A stretch of DNA of 64,000 nt from an uncultured Clostridia bacterium (GCA_934500875.1 CAKSTL010000008.1:68495-132494); one strand, 5' to 3'. Shown: positions 1 through 9,186, numbered from the stretch's first letter. A program made the numbers and translations. The notes: a model not told the origin generated them from the letters alone.

Positions 1-746
1 GTTGTAAATTTGTTGAGCGTAATCATTTCAAAACCGAACAAATCCTTAACCTGCGTTTTTGCAGCACCGCCGACAACCTCCTCAACAAGATGCGAGGGAA
101 TAAACAAAACTCCGCCGCCTGCACCGAAAACAACGTCGCCGGGAAGGCATATTGCGTTGCCTATGCGGGTGGGCGTGTTGTATGCCGTCATAATAAAATC
201 ACGAATAGGCGTGGGGTCAATTCCACGGTAGTAAACCTGGGTGTTTTCAACCTTTTTCATTTGCTCGGTATCACGGACGCCGCCCCAGATTACCGCACCG
301 CCGTTCTCGTTTTTGGTCTTGTTTTTGAGCGCTGTAGTAAGGTTTCCGCCCAAAAAAGTGCCTTTGTAGATTTTGTCGTACATATCAATAACGGGAACGT
401 CGTATTCCATAAGATTATCAATAACCCACTGATTGTATGTACCCGTTCTGCCTTCGCTTCTGCCGATATCCTTTACAACTTCGTCAAGGTCGGGACGGAA
501 AGGGCAGTATGTTGCGGTAACCGCACGTCCGATAAGCTTTCTGCCGTCGTCGTGAAGCGTGTGAAGCCTTCCTTCAAACTGGCTCTCGTAACCCTTTACA
601 AAGATAGGCTTCCAAACCTCTTCAAGCGTAAGATTTTTAAGCGCTTTTAAATATTTTTCGTCAACCTTGGGTCTGCCGTCGGGAAGTCTTTCGCCTTTCC
701 ACTGCGGCGTAAGTTTAATTATTTCTTCTCTTACATTAAAATTCAT
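1..746 (-). CDS. RraA-like protein (C-terminus beyond window edge)
   Basis: The frame opens with ATG at 746-744 behind a GAGGG ribosome site and runs off the left edge without a stop, giving about 248 residues. The sequence contains the RraA/HMG-aldolase-fold signatures GGAVIWGGVRD and PGDVVFGAGGGVLFIP, the usual Gly-rich metal and substrate loop. Members of this fold are class II aldolases and lyases for 2-keto acids, or RNase E inhibitors in proteobacteria; in sugar-acid operons they are usually catabolic. It is the last gene seen of a minus-strand operon with an enolase-superfamily dehydratase, GH10 and an SDR, so a role in breaking down a keto-deoxy sugar acid is likely. The exact substrate is inference. 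Confidence 0.8.
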   Translation of the reverse strand, partial: MNFNVREEIIKLTPQWKGERLPDGRPKVDEKYLKALKNLTLEEVWKPIFVKGYESQFEGRLHTLHDDGRKLIGRAVTATYCPFRPDLDEVVKDIGRSEGRTGTYNQWVIDNLMEYDVPVIDMYDKIYKGTFLGGNLTTALKNKTKNENGGAVIWGGVRDTEQMKKVENTQVYYRGIDPTPIRDFIMTAYNTPTRIGNAICLPGDVVFGAGGGVLFIPSHLVEEVVGGAAKTQVKDLFGFEMITLNKFT

Positions 747-763
747 TTTTAACCCTCCTCGGA

Positions 764-1500
764 TTATAATTGTATCTTAACTTCATTTTCCGTGTTGCTT
801 TTGAGTGTAATGTCAAATTTCCTGTCATCAACGGTTATTGTGTAATCGCCGTAAAATCCCTTGAATTTCGCCGTTCCGTCACCGTTTGTTTCAGTTTCGG
901 TGTTTGTAATCCAGCGCTCGGTGAACAGATGCTTAATCACATCGTAAGCAGGCTTTTTGCTCATATCGAAGCGCAAAAGACCGCCTCTGTATATGTTTTC
1001 GCTCAATGTCATATCGCCTTGAGGAGCAAACGCTGCATATCCGTCAACCAAATTCCAGTAAATAACCGCCTCAACCGCCTTGTGGCTGAACCAGATACTG
1101 TATAAATTCTCGATAAGCTCTGCCTGGATTTTTTCGTCCTCTGCGGAGTCGGAATATGCGGGAATTGTGATTTCGGTAACCTGCAAGGGTTTGGCGAGTT
1201 TCTCATACGTATCAAGAACGCTGAAGAGCGCTTTCGGATTATACATATCGGTTGCGTTGTATTTTTCGTTCTTTTCCGCCGACTCTAACTCGTCAATCAT
1301 AAAAATGTTTGAGCCGTGCAAAAATTCGTGTTTTTTCTGTTCGGCTTTAATTTTTTTGCCGACAACGGGTTTTCCGTCCTTGTCAACAAGTTTTATCTTT
1401 GCAAAACCTTTTCGGTTCAGCTCAATGCCGTTTTTAACTCTTTCTTCCGTTTTTCTTTATATCGGTCAAAATTTACAAAAATATCATTGCGTCTGCTCAT
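764..1500 (-). pseudogene. Degenerate second copy of GH10 glycosidase
   Basis: This is a broken paralogue of the intact GH10 gene at 2259-3578. The original start (ATG at 1500) gives about 25 codons, then a one-base loss puts the frame on TGA. In the shifted frame the N-terminal domain continues and matches the intact copy, then jumps from the equivalent of residue 81 to about residue 277. About 190 residues are gone, including the acid/base Glu in the TNE motif. The C-terminal third is well preserved, including the nucleophile region (QVTEITIPAY) and the YWNL-DGYAAFAPQGDMT stretch. A shortened polypeptide could still start at an internal ATG (1321), but it cannot be an active GH10. It probably arose by duplication within the operon followed by decay. 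Confidence 0.85.
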
Positions 1501-1513
1501 ATTTTTCTCATTA

Positions 1514-2251
1514 TTACAGGTGCATTCCGCCGTCAACTATTATTTCGGAGCCTGTTATATATCTCGCCTCGCCGCTGCACAGAAAAAGCACGGCAGGGGC
1601 AACGTCCGCAGGTGTGCCCACGTATCCGCACGGAATACTGTTTTCAACCTTTTCCAGAAAGTTTTTGTCAGAAAGCGCTGCAGTATTTCTCGGCGTGTTT
1701 ATTGCGCCCGGCGCCACGTTGTTTAAGGTTACGCCGAACGGTGCGAGGACAGGGGCAATGTTTTCAACAAGCTTCATCTGCGCCGCCTTTGTAACACCGT
1801 AGAGCGAGAGCTGCGGATGATTGTTATACTGGTTTACACTGCCGATTGTCACAATTCTGCCGTATTTGTTCTGTTTCATTTTCGGCGCATATTTTTTTAT
1901 AAGATAGTACGTGCTTTTTATGTTGCAGTCGAACTGATTGTCAATTTCTTCGTCCGTAAAGCTGTCCCAATCTCTTTTGTACTGGATAGACGCATTAAGA
2001 ACGAGTATGTCAACGTCGCCCGTTTTTTTATACATTGCGTCAATTTCCTCTTTTTTGCAGAGGTCGGCACGCACGGGTGCGCCTGTTTTTATCATATCGC
2101 ACGCTTTTTTGCATTTTTCTTCGCTTGAGGCGCCGTTTACATAAACAAATGCGCCGCAGTCCGAAAGAAGTTTTGCAATTTCAAGTCCTATTCCTTGTGT
2201 TGCACCGGTAACCAGCGCCTTTTTGCCGCTTAAGTCAAACATTTTTCCCAT
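1514..2251 (-). CDS. Short-chain dehydrogenase/reductase (SDR)
   Basis: A classical SDR of 245 residues. It has the cofactor motif TGATQGIG near residue 15, an NAS variant of the NNAG motif (VLNAS), a catalytic Ser in the IGSVNQ region, and YGVTK as the Tyr-x3-Lys pair. The C-terminus ends in the family-typical ITGSEIIVDGG. It is an NAD(P)-dependent cytosolic oxidoreductase, probably acting on a sugar acid or keto sugar. It lies 7 bases downstream of the GH10 gene in the same minus-strand operon, between the two GH10 copies. It resembles gluconate 5-dehydrogenase and 2-deoxy-gluconate dehydrogenase types, but the substrate cannot be read from sequence. Confidence 0.85.
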   Translation of the reverse strand: MGKMFDLSGKKALVTGATQGIGLEIAKLLSDCGAFVYVNGASSEEKCKKACDMIKTGAPVRADLCKKEEIDAMYKKTGDVDILVLNASIQYKRDWDSFTDEEIDNQFDCNIKSTYYLIKKYAPKMKQNKYGRIVTIGSVNQYNNHPQLSLYGVTKAAQMKLVENIAPVLAPFGVTLNNVAPGAINTPRNTAALSDKNFLEKVENSIPCGYVGTPADVAPAVLFLCSGEARYITGSEIIVDGGMHL

Positions 2252-2258
2252 CCTTTAT

Positions 2259-3578
2259 TTACAGTGAAAACGAAAATTCGTTTTCGCCTTTTTTAGAAAA
2301 TTTAATCTCGCCGTTTATGCATTTTCCGTCCGCTTTGATTTCAACGTCGTAATCGCCGTAAAAACCGTGAACTTTTGCAAATCCGTCGCAGTCGGACGAA
2401 ATTTTTTCGTTTGTAACCCACTCCTTATGGAATAAATCGTAAATTACGTTATATGCAGGCTTCGGACTTAAATCGTAGCGCAATAGTCCGCCTCTGTAGT
2501 AGTTTTCGCCGGCTGTCATATCGCCCTGAGGAGCAAACGCAGCATAGCCGTCTGGCAAATTCCAGTAAATAATCTGCTCAACGCTCTTGTGACTGAACCA
2601 AACCGAATAAAGCTCTTTTATAAGCCTTGCCTGAATTTCTTCGCCCTCTTTGGTGTCGTTATATGCAGGAATTGTAACCTCGGTAATCTGAATTGGCAGA
2701 TTAAGCCTTGAATATGCGTCCAGAACACCGAAAAGATGCTCGGGATTATACGTGCTCGGCGTATGCGAAACATCATCCTCTTCTCTGTGGAACATATGAT
2801 ACTGCATACCTACTGCGTCAATTTCCGCACCGTTTGCAATCGCCTTTTCAATAAGCATATAAAAACGGTTTCTTATTCTTGCACCCTCAGACCACATTGA
2901 TGAAAAATCGTTTATACCGAGCTGATTTTTCGGAAAATACTTTCGAGCAACTTTATAGCAGTATTCCACAAAATCGTCCTCTTCATAAAAAGCAGTGTTT
3001 CCCTTAAACCAATGATGCTCGTTTGTAACCTCGATTGTGCGGATTTTGTCCGCATAGCGCTCCGAAATTTCTTTGCAGCGTTTTTCGTAATGTTTCTTTA
3101 TTTCATCAACGCTTGCGTCTTTTAACCAATCGGGAAAGAAATGCTCGTATGCAAGACCGTGTTCTCTCGGCTCAATGCCGTGCTTTTCGCAAAACTCAAT
3201 GCAAAGGTCGATTGGCGGTCTGCGGTAAAGTTTACAAGCATTTTTGTCATAACGTGTCTTTCCTTCTTCGGGTTCGGTAGCGTTCCAGTAAAAGGGAAGG
3301 GTTGCCATATTAAACGCCTTTGCAAAATAATTTTTGTATGCCTCGTTTTTTTCTTCGGTGTCAAATTCGTCCAGCATAAATATATTTGCACCGTGCTTAA
3401 ACTCGTGCTTTTTTTGCTTAAGCGTTATTTCTGCATTTTTTACGGGTTTTTTGTCAGCGTCGGTTATTTTTATTATCAAATCGCCTTTTCTATACTTTTC
3501 AATGCCGTCTTTAACTCTTTCGGCGGTAGAATCTTTGTATTTGTCAAAATACTCAAAAATCTTCATTCTCTCACTCAT
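2259..3578 (-). CDS. GH10 family glycoside hydrolase (xylanase-like), intracellular
   Basis: A 439-residue protein with no signal peptide. After an N-terminal region with a short beta-type domain (about residues 30-65), the GH10 barrel shows FNMATLPFYWN, the HGLAYEHFFPDWL equivalent of the RGHxLVWH-Q-P-W region, acid/base Glu187 in VTNEHHW, GMQYHMF, and nucleophile Glu300 in IQITEVTIPAY. GH10 enzymes cleave beta-1,4-xylan; a cytoplasmic member most likely acts on short xylo-oligosaccharides or aldouronic acids. It lies 35 bases downstream of the enolase-superfamily gene and is followed by the SDR and a broken duplicate. Substitutions around the catalytic Glu (no WDVVNE) suggest a divergent subfamily. 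Confidence 0.8.
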   Translation of the reverse strand: MSERMKIFEYFDKYKDSTAERVKDGIEKYRKGDLIIKITDADKKPVKNAEITLKQKKHEFKHGANIFMLDEFDTEEKNEAYKNYFAKAFNMATLPFYWNATEPEEGKTRYDKNACKLYRRPPIDLCIEFCEKHGIEPREHGLAYEHFFPDWLKDASVDEIKKHYEKRCKEISERYADKIRTIEVTNEHHWFKGNTAFYEEDDFVEYCYKVARKYFPKNQLGINDFSSMWSEGARIRNRFYMLIEKAIANGAEIDAVGMQYHMFHREEDDVSHTPSTYNPEHLFGVLDAYSRLNLPIQITEVTIPAYNDTKEGEEIQARLIKELYSVWFSHKSVEQIIYWNLPDGYAAFAPQGDMTAGENYYRGGLLRYDLSPKPAYNVIYDLFHKEWVTNEKISSDCDGFAKVHGFYGDYDVEIKADGKCINGEIKFSKKGENEFSFSL

Positions 3579-3613
3579 ATTTAAACTCTCCCTTAAAAAT
3601 TACAAATAAAACA

Positions 3614-4984
3614 TTAGCTCCACTCTCTGTCGTTTGCCCATTCGTTATCCCAGAAGGAGGTATCAGCCCACATTTCGGGATATTTTTCGTGCATATGCTG
3701 TGCGATAAGTTCTTCGTTAAGACTGTCAATTCCAAGACCCGGTTTGTTCGGAACGTCAACAAAGCCGTCCTTAAAGAGCGGGTTTGCAATACCGTTTGCA
3801 AGGTCGTTCCACCACGGAATGTCAACCGAATGAAATTCAACCGCAAGAACATTTTGCACCGCTGCGGCTGCGTGGATTGCCGCCATACACGCAATGGGGC
3901 TTTCCGCCATATGGATTGCCATTGCAATGCCGTATTCGTCGCACATATTGCCGAGTTTTTTCATCTCCATTGCTCCGCCGACGGTAAGTATATCGGGGTG
4001 AACAACCGAAACGCCGCCGTTTTTCATAAGCGGCTCAAAGTTTTTGGCAAGATAAATATCCTCGCCGGTGCAGATGGGAACGTGGACGGCATTTGAAATT
4101 TTTTCAAAATGCTTTGTATAATGCCAGGGAGCGATATCTTCAATCCAGGCAATATTGTATTTTTCCAAACGTTTTGCAAACATAATGCAGTCCTCAATGC
4201 AAACGTGACCGAAATGGTCGATTGCAAGCGGAACCTCGTAGCCTATAACACTTCTTACCTGTTTTACGTAATCTTCAAGATAATCCATACCTTTTTCGGT
4301 CATATGTATTCCCGTTGCGTGGTGAGGAATGGTGAAAACTTCGTAGTTTTTGCCGAGCATCATATCCATATCAATTGAGCCTTTTTGATGGTTTATTGCC
4401 TTCATTGAATATTTTTTGATGTCCTCCAAAAATCCGAGCGGTGCGTTAAGGCAGCCCGGCTCGTCAAGCATAAGCTCAATTCCGAGGTCCATTTTAAGGA
4501 ATGTAAAGCCTTGCTCCATACGTTTTTTGAGTGCGTGACCCATATCTGTGCCGGTATGTTTTCCGTCAACATCGGTATCGCAATACATTCTTACCTTGTC
4601 ACGGAATTTTCCGCCGAGCATTTGCCAGAGCGGAACACCCCATGCCTTGCCGGCAAGGTCCCACATTGCAATTTCAATACCCGAAACGCCGCCTCCCTGA
4701 CGGGAATGACCGCCGAACTGTTTAATTCTTCTGAAAATCTTGTCCACATTACACGGATTTTCTCCGATAAGACGTGATTTTAACATAAGCGCATATGTTG
4801 CGCTGGAAGCGTCACGCACTTCGCCGTAGCCTATAATGCCCTGATTTGTGTAAACCTTTATGAGCGGACAGTGCTTCGGCGCACCGTTAAGATTTGCAAC
4901 CCTGATATCCGTAATTTTTAAGTCGGACGGTGAAGAATGTGTGTTTACATTTTCTGAAATCATATCCTTTATATTTTTGTTCAA
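3614..4984 (-). CDS. Enolase-superfamily sugar-acid dehydratase (mandelate racemase type)
   Basis: About 456 residues. The start is set at TTG 4984-4982 because a perfect AAGGAGG sits 8 bases upstream; an upstream ATG would overlap that site. The N-terminal capping domain is followed by the barrel with the KxD motif in TFLKMDLG and metal ligands in LAIDHFG, AWIEDIAPW and ICTGEDIY, then a His-bearing loop (IAMAIHMAESP). Members dehydrate aldonic or uronic acids to 2-keto-3-deoxy acids, using Mg2+. It is the first gene of the minus-strand operon with GH10, SDR and RraA-like genes, and faces an AraC regulator. A dehydratase step in sugar-acid catabolism is likely; the specific acid is unknown. 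Confidence 0.82.
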   Translation of the reverse strand: MNKNIKDMISENVNTHSSPSDLKITDIRVANLNGAPKHCPLIKVYTNQGIIGYGEVRDASSATYALMLKSRLIGENPCNVDKIFRRIKQFGGHSRQGGGVSGIEIAMWDLAGKAWGVPLWQMLGGKFRDKVRMYCDTDVDGKHTGTDMGHALKKRMEQGFTFLKMDLGIELMLDEPGCLNAPLGFLEDIKKYSMKAINHQKGSIDMDMMLGKNYEVFTIPHHATGIHMTEKGMDYLEDYVKQVRSVIGYEVPLAIDHFGHVCIEDCIMFAKRLEKYNIAWIEDIAPWHYTKHFEKISNAVHVPICTGEDIYLAKNFEPLMKNGGVSVVHPDILTVGGAMEMKKLGNMCDEYGIAMAIHMAESPIACMAAIHAAAAVQNVLAVEFHSVDIPWWNDLANGIANPLFKDGFVDVPNKPGLGIDSLNEELIAQHMHEKYPEMWADTSFWDNEWANDREWS

Positions 4985-5111
4985 AATATCAATCCTCCTT
5001 GACACAATTGTCTTTTTGTTATATTATGATTATATAACGCACCAAAGAAGATTTCATCTACTATATTCATAAATTTATCCACTATATTTGGTTTTGGCGG
5101 AGGTGACAAAG

Positions 5112-5984
5112 TTGCGATTTGCCGAAAAAGTTTTATACTACGAAGAAAACAAACCGCTTGTAAAGGTGTTTCATTCTTCTGTCGGCGCAGGAAAAAGGGC
5201 ATACCGTGAACATCATCATACAGAGTGCGAGCTGTCTGTTTTTAAGAGCGGAAGGGGTGTGTATTCATTATCCGACAGAACGTATGAATTCAAAAAAGGC
5301 GATATATTTTTGTTCGGAAGCGACGAGCCTCACTGCATAACCGATATTTGCGAGGGTGAAAAATTTGACCTTATAAATATTCATTTTGAACCCCGTATTT
5401 TGTGGTCGGACAAAATGCTTGCCGACAAAAACTTTATCCGCATATTTTTTGACAGAAGCCCGGGCTTTGAAAACCGCATTGACAGGCAAAATCCGTATAC
5501 CGCAGTTATAAGAGAACTTATTTACAAGTTTGAGGAGGAGGCGGGCAGCAAAAAATTCAACAGTGAGATGATGGCGAAAATGTATCTTGTTGAAATTTTT
5601 ACTCACCTTACCCGTGAATACGGATATATCAGCGAAAAGGGCGAATTTTTAAATTCCGCACAGTCGCTCTCGTGCATAAGCCGTGCCCTTGCATACATTG
5701 ACGAAAATCTTTCGGAGGAAATAACGCTTGACTTGCTTGCAAAACAGGCGGCAATGAACAAGACGTATTTTTCCACCGTGTTCAAAAAGTTCAACGGTAT
5801 TTCGCCGTGGGAATATATTGTGATTAAGCGTGTGGAAATGGCAATTTCGCTTCTTAAGACAACCGATTTTAAAAAGCTTGAAATTGCTGAACGGTGCGGC
5901 TTTAACAGCGCCTCCAATTTTTATAAAACTTTTAAAAAGGTAACGGGCAAGACGCCTGAACATTATTCAAAAAAACGGGATTGA
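5112..5984 (+). CDS. AraC-family transcription regulator
   Basis: About 290 residues, read from TTG 5112 because GGAGGTG lies 6 bases upstream (a TTG at 5088 has no such site). The N-terminal cupin sensor has REHHHTECELS and the typical GVYSLSDRTYEFKKGD core. The C-terminal double helix-turn-helix (about residues 195-290) includes LDLLAKQAAMNKTYFS and CGFNSASNFYKTFKK. It is divergent from the sugar-acid operon at 4984, with about 130 bases between starts, and is most likely its local activator responding to a sugar or sugar acid. Its stop codon lies in the first arm of a terminator hairpin. Confidence 0.9.
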   Translation: MRFAEKVLYYEENKPLVKVFHSSVGAGKRAYREHHHTECELSVFKSGRGVYSLSDRTYEFKKGDIFLFGSDEPHCITDICEGEKFDLINIHFEPRILWSDKMLADKNFIRIFFDRSPGFENRIDRQNPYTAVIRELIYKFEEEAGSKKFNSEMMAKMYLVEIFTHLTREYGYISEKGEFLNSAQSLSCISRALAYIDENLSEEITLDLLAKQAAMNKTYFSTVFKKFNGISPWEYIVIKRVEMAISLLKTTDFKKLEIAERCGFNSASNFYKTFKKVTGKTPEHYSKKRD

Positions 5985-6010
5985 ATTTTTAAAACTCAAT
6001 CCCGTTTTAT
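5971..6010 (+). terminator. Intrinsic terminator after AraC gene
   Basis: A 10-bp perfect stem, ACGGGATTGA (5975-5984) with TCAATCCCGT (5996-6005), has an AT loop and is flanked by A and T runs, so it can work in both directions. The left arm contains the AraC stop codon. Confidence 0.85.
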
Positions 6011-6051
6011 ATTTGCTTCAATTTAAGCCTTTCTGTTGATGCAGCTCCTAA

Positions 6052-6444
6052 TCACAGAAGATTGCTGAAAACGGCGCTTCTTATGCCGTTTTCATTTATA
6101 TAATCAGGCATTTTATCAGCGTTCGGCATAATAGCACCCATAGAAGTACCGTTCCAAAAAGCGGTTTCCATTTGGAGCGGCATCAGCGAAAACTCGATTC
6201 CGAGATATTCATACAATGCTTTATTGCCAACCTGAGCGGAAATCTCATAACCTGTTTTACGGACATTTTCAATATGTTTTCCGAAAATTAGTTCCGCACC
6301 TTTTCTGACATCTTCAAGGGTGCAGTTATTCGGATTTTTTGTAACATATTTCAAAAGTTCCTTATTTCCTCTGACAGAATCCCAACCGGGTTCTTACAAA
6401 AGAGTGTGTCCGCAATCAAACAGTATCATTTTAGGATATTTCAT
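6052..6444 (-). pseudogene. HAD-family hydrolase, broken by nonsense codons
   Basis: Starting at ATG 6444 behind GGAGA, the frame reads the HAD motif I region (ILFDCGHTLL) and meets TAA at codon 17. It continues in the same frame as a recognisable HAD cap domain (a usable internal ATG exists at 6354) and stops at TGA just after the motif II region SAVFSNLL. In HAD proteins of this type a Trp often follows SNLL, so TGG to TGA is the simplest explanation; a few further residues (about 6025-6051) still look homologous. The rest of the protein, with motifs III and IV, is absent before the upstream terminator. It has no visible function now. Confidence 0.75.
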
Positions 6445-6520
6445 CTAGATTCTCCTTTTTAATAAACCTTCGTTTATTAAATCCCTGTGAGGCGGCATAA
6501 TTATTTGTGAAATTTTATAT

Positions 6521-7912
6521 TTAAAATTTAAGTTTATCTTCAATATAGGATGCAACATCCTCAATTTTTACGGATACCTGCTCCATTGTGTCACGGTCAC
6601 GGATTGTAACCATTCCTGTTTCTTCGGTGTCAAAATCGTATGTTACGCAGAACGGCGTTCCGATTTCGTCCTGTCTGCGATATCTTTTGCCTATGCTCGA
6701 GGCATCGTCAAAATCGCACGAAAAATGCTTGCAAAGTTCGTCAAAAAGCGCTTCTGCCTTATCCGAAAGCTTTTTCGAAAGGGGAAGAACAGCCGCTTTA
6801 TACGGTGCAAGCGCAGGATGAAGATGCATAACAACCCTTGTGTCGGTGTCCGAAATTTTTTCCTCGTCATATGCTTCAACCAAAAACGCAAGCGCAACTC
6901 TGTCCGCACCGAGCGACGGCTCAATGCAATAGGGGATGTAATGCTCGTTTGTGGTTTGGTCAAAATATTCAAGGTTTTCGCCCGAATGGTTCATATGCTG
7001 CTTTAAGTCAAAATCCGTTCTGTCGGCAATGCCCCAAAGCTCGCCCCAGCCGAACGGGAACATAAATTCAATGTCGGTTGTCGCGTTGCTGTAGTGCGAA
7101 AGCTCTTCTTTTTCGTGGTCACGCATTTTAATGTTTTCTTCTTTTATGCCGAGCGACAAAAGGAAGTTTTTGCAGTAATCCTTCCAATACGCAAACCATT
7201 TTAAGTCCTCGCCGGGTTTGCAGAAAAACTCAAGCTCCATCTGTTCAAATTCTCTTGTTCTGAAAATAAAGTTACCCGGTGTAATTTCATTTCTGAAGGA
7301 TTTGCCTATCTGACCGATACCGAACGGAATTTTCTTTCTTGTTGTTCTCTGAACGTTTTTAAAGTTTACAAAAATACCCTGAGCGGTTTCGGGACGGAGA
7401 TAAAGCTCTGATTTTGAATCCTCCGTAACGCCCTGGAAGGTTTTGAACATAAGGTTGAATTTTCTTATTTCGGTGTAGTTTACCTTTCCGCATTTGGGGC
7501 AGACAATTTTGTTTTCAACGATAAAATCGTACATTTTTTGATTATCCCAACCGTCAACAACAACGTTTTCGCCCTTGTCGTGAAAATAATCTTCAATAAG
7601 CTTGTCTGCACGGTAGCGTGCCTTACATTCCTTACAGTCCATAAGAGGGTCGGAAAAACCGCCTACGTGACCCGACGCAACCCATGTTTGCGGATTCATT
7701 AAAATTGCGGCGTCAAGACCTACATTGTATTTGGATTCGCTTATAAACTTTTTCCACCACGCTTTTTTAACGTTGTTTTTAAATTCAACACCGAGCGGGC
7801 CGTAATCCCAAGCATTTGCAAGACCGCCGTAAATTTCGGAACCGGGGTACACAAAGCCTCGTGTTTTGCAGAGATTAACAATTTTTTCCATTGTTTTTTC
7901 GGTATTTTTCAT
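6521..7912 (-). CDS. glyQS: Glycyl-tRNA synthetase, single-chain alpha2 type
   Basis: A class II aminoacyl-tRNA synthetase of 463 residues, the archaeal/eukaryotic-like dimeric form also used by many Firmicutes. Motifs seen are GFVYPGSEIYGGLANAWDYG at the N-terminus, the zinc-type Cys pairs (DCKEC and CPKC), motif 2 FRNEITPGNFIFRTREFEQ and motif 3 GADRVALAF, then the C-terminal anticodon-binding domain. It charges tRNA-Gly in the cytosol. It is a single gene with its own upstream region (7913-8047), divergent from a membrane protein. I looked for a T-box leader in that short gap and saw none. Confidence 0.95.
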   Translation of the reverse strand: MKNTEKTMEKIVNLCKTRGFVYPGSEIYGGLANAWDYGPLGVEFKNNVKKAWWKKFISESKYNVGLDAAILMNPQTWVASGHVGGFSDPLMDCKECKARYRADKLIEDYFHDKGENVVVDGWDNQKMYDFIVENKIVCPKCGKVNYTEIRKFNLMFKTFQGVTEDSKSELYLRPETAQGIFVNFKNVQRTTRKKIPFGIGQIGKSFRNEITPGNFIFRTREFEQMELEFFCKPGEDLKWFAYWKDYCKNFLLSLGIKEENIKMRDHEKEELSHYSNATTDIEFMFPFGWGELWGIADRTDFDLKQHMNHSGENLEYFDQTTNEHYIPYCIEPSLGADRVALAFLVEAYDEEKISDTDTRVVMHLHPALAPYKAAVLPLSKKLSDKAEALFDELCKHFSCDFDDASSIGKRYRRQDEIGTPFCVTYDFDTEETGMVTIRDRDTMEQVSVKIEDVASYIEDKLKF

Positions 7913-8047
7913 CTTACAATCCTTTCCTTACAAAAATATGTAAACTGACATTAATTTTTAAGAATAAATATACATATATTAGTTTAGCGAAATATTTTTG
8001 ATTTGTCAAGAAAAATCGGGCATTTTGGCAAAGTTTTGGAGGTATTT

Positions 8048-9115
8048 ATGAAAAAAGATACGGTAAAACATTCTTTTTTGCTTTCCTGCACATTTCTGGG
8101 CGCCGTAATCGGTGCGGGATTTGCGTCGGGAAAAGAGCTTGTCTGCTTTTTTCTGCCGTTTGACAAATCGGGAATATGGGGGATTTTAATATCCTGCATT
8201 GTGCTTTCGCTTTGCTTTTATTCTGTTACCCGAACAGTTGGCAGAAACAATATAAAAAATACATATGACTATCTTGTATACATTGCAAATCCTTTTTTCG
8301 GGCGCATTATATATGCTTTTGTGTATGCTTTTGCGTTTGTGATTTTTTGTGCAATGCTTGCCGGCAGCGGTGCGCTTTTTAAGCAGACTCTTTCTTTGCC
8401 GTATGCCGCCGGTTCATTTTTTATGTGCGGCGTATGCATTTTTATTTTCAGAAAAAATATTTACGGAATTCTCAATGCAAACGCATATCTTGCACCGGCA
8501 ATGATTTTCGGAATTTTTTATATAGGCATATCGGTGCTTTTTAAAGCGGACAGCGTTTTTTATGAATTTAGGGACGGCGCTAAGCTTGTTTGCTCGGCGT
8601 TTGTTTATTCAAGCTACAATTCCATAAGTATAATCAGCGTATTCTGCGAAATGGGGGATATGCTCAAAAATAAGAAAGTGCCGGTAATATCTTCCGTTTT
8701 TTCGGCGGCGGCGCTTTTTGTTATCAGCCTTGTTTTGTATGCAATTCTTCTGGCGTTTAAGAGCGACGCAATTGAATTTGAACTTCCGATTTTAAAAATT
8801 GCGGGCAGCAAGGGGATGTTTTATTCCGTCATTATGTTTTTTGCAATGCTCACCACGGCGGTATCGTCACTTTTTTCGCTCATTAAATTTTTTGAAAACG
8901 AGTTTGGCGCAGGCATAAATTGTTCTTATTTTATATGTTTTGCGGCATTTTTATGCTCGCTTATGGGATTTTCAAAAATGGTATCGGTGGTCTATCCGCT
9001 GTTCGGATATCTGGGGATTTTTCTGATTGTATATATAAATGCCGGATTTTTGTCGGACAGTGTCAAAATAAAACACAAAAAGTTTAAAAATCAAAGAAAT
9101 CGGGCGAAAATCTGA
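8048..9115 (+). CDS. YkvI-type multi-pass membrane protein (APC-superfamily-like)
   Basis: About 355 residues, starting at ATG 8048 with TTGGAGG upstream. The first helix carries LGAVIGAGFASGKE, the hallmark of the YkvI family, which is distantly related to amino acid/Na+ symporters with a broken first helix. About ten hydrophobic segments follow, including FAMLTTAVSSLFSLI near residue 280. A basic tail (KIKHKKFKNQRNRAKI) is probably cytoplasmic. It probably transports a small solute across the cell membrane; the substrate is unknown for the family. It is divergent from glyQS, with no obvious operon partner. Confidence 0.75.
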   Translation: MKKDTVKHSFLLSCTFLGAVIGAGFASGKELVCFFLPFDKSGIWGILISCIVLSLCFYSVTRTVGRNNIKNTYDYLVYIANPFFGRIIYAFVYAFAFVIFCAMLAGSGALFKQTLSLPYAAGSFFMCGVCIFIFRKNIYGILNANAYLAPAMIFGIFYIGISVLFKADSVFYEFRDGAKLVCSAFVYSSYNSISIISVFCEMGDMLKNKKVPVISSVFSAAALFVISLVLYAILLAFKSDAIEFELPILKIAGSKGMFYSVIMFFAMLTTAVSSLFSLIKFFENEFGAGINCSYFICFAAFLCSLMGFSKMVSVVYPLFGYLGIFLIVYINAGFLSDSVKIKHKKFKNQRNRAKI

Positions 9116-9157
9116 GAAAAACAAGGTTAATAACGCAATAAAGTGTCAAAATCGGAA

Positions 9158-9186
9158 TTGATTAGAAACTTTATTTATAATAAAAT
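9158..9186 (+). promoter_or_regulatory. Promoter of tRNA-Pro
   Basis: TTGATT (9158-9163), 17 bases, TAAAAT (9181-9186), about 20 bases before the mature tRNA-Pro. Sigma-A type; a second AT-rich hexamer just downstream could shift the start slightly. Confidence 0.55.

Noticed and set aside
10..650. Plus-strand open frames opposite the RraA-like gene
   Set aside because: They are antisense to a clear protein family, lack ribosome sites and have no recognisable motif.
6052..6444. TGA read as Trp (recoding) in the HAD gene
   Set aside because: Many intact genes here end at TGA in the right place, and the same gene also has a TAA stop, so it is a pseudogene.
7913..8047. T-box riboswitch before glyQS
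   Set aside because: The gap is only 135 bases, shared with a divergent gene, and shows no T-box sequence or terminator/antiterminator pair.
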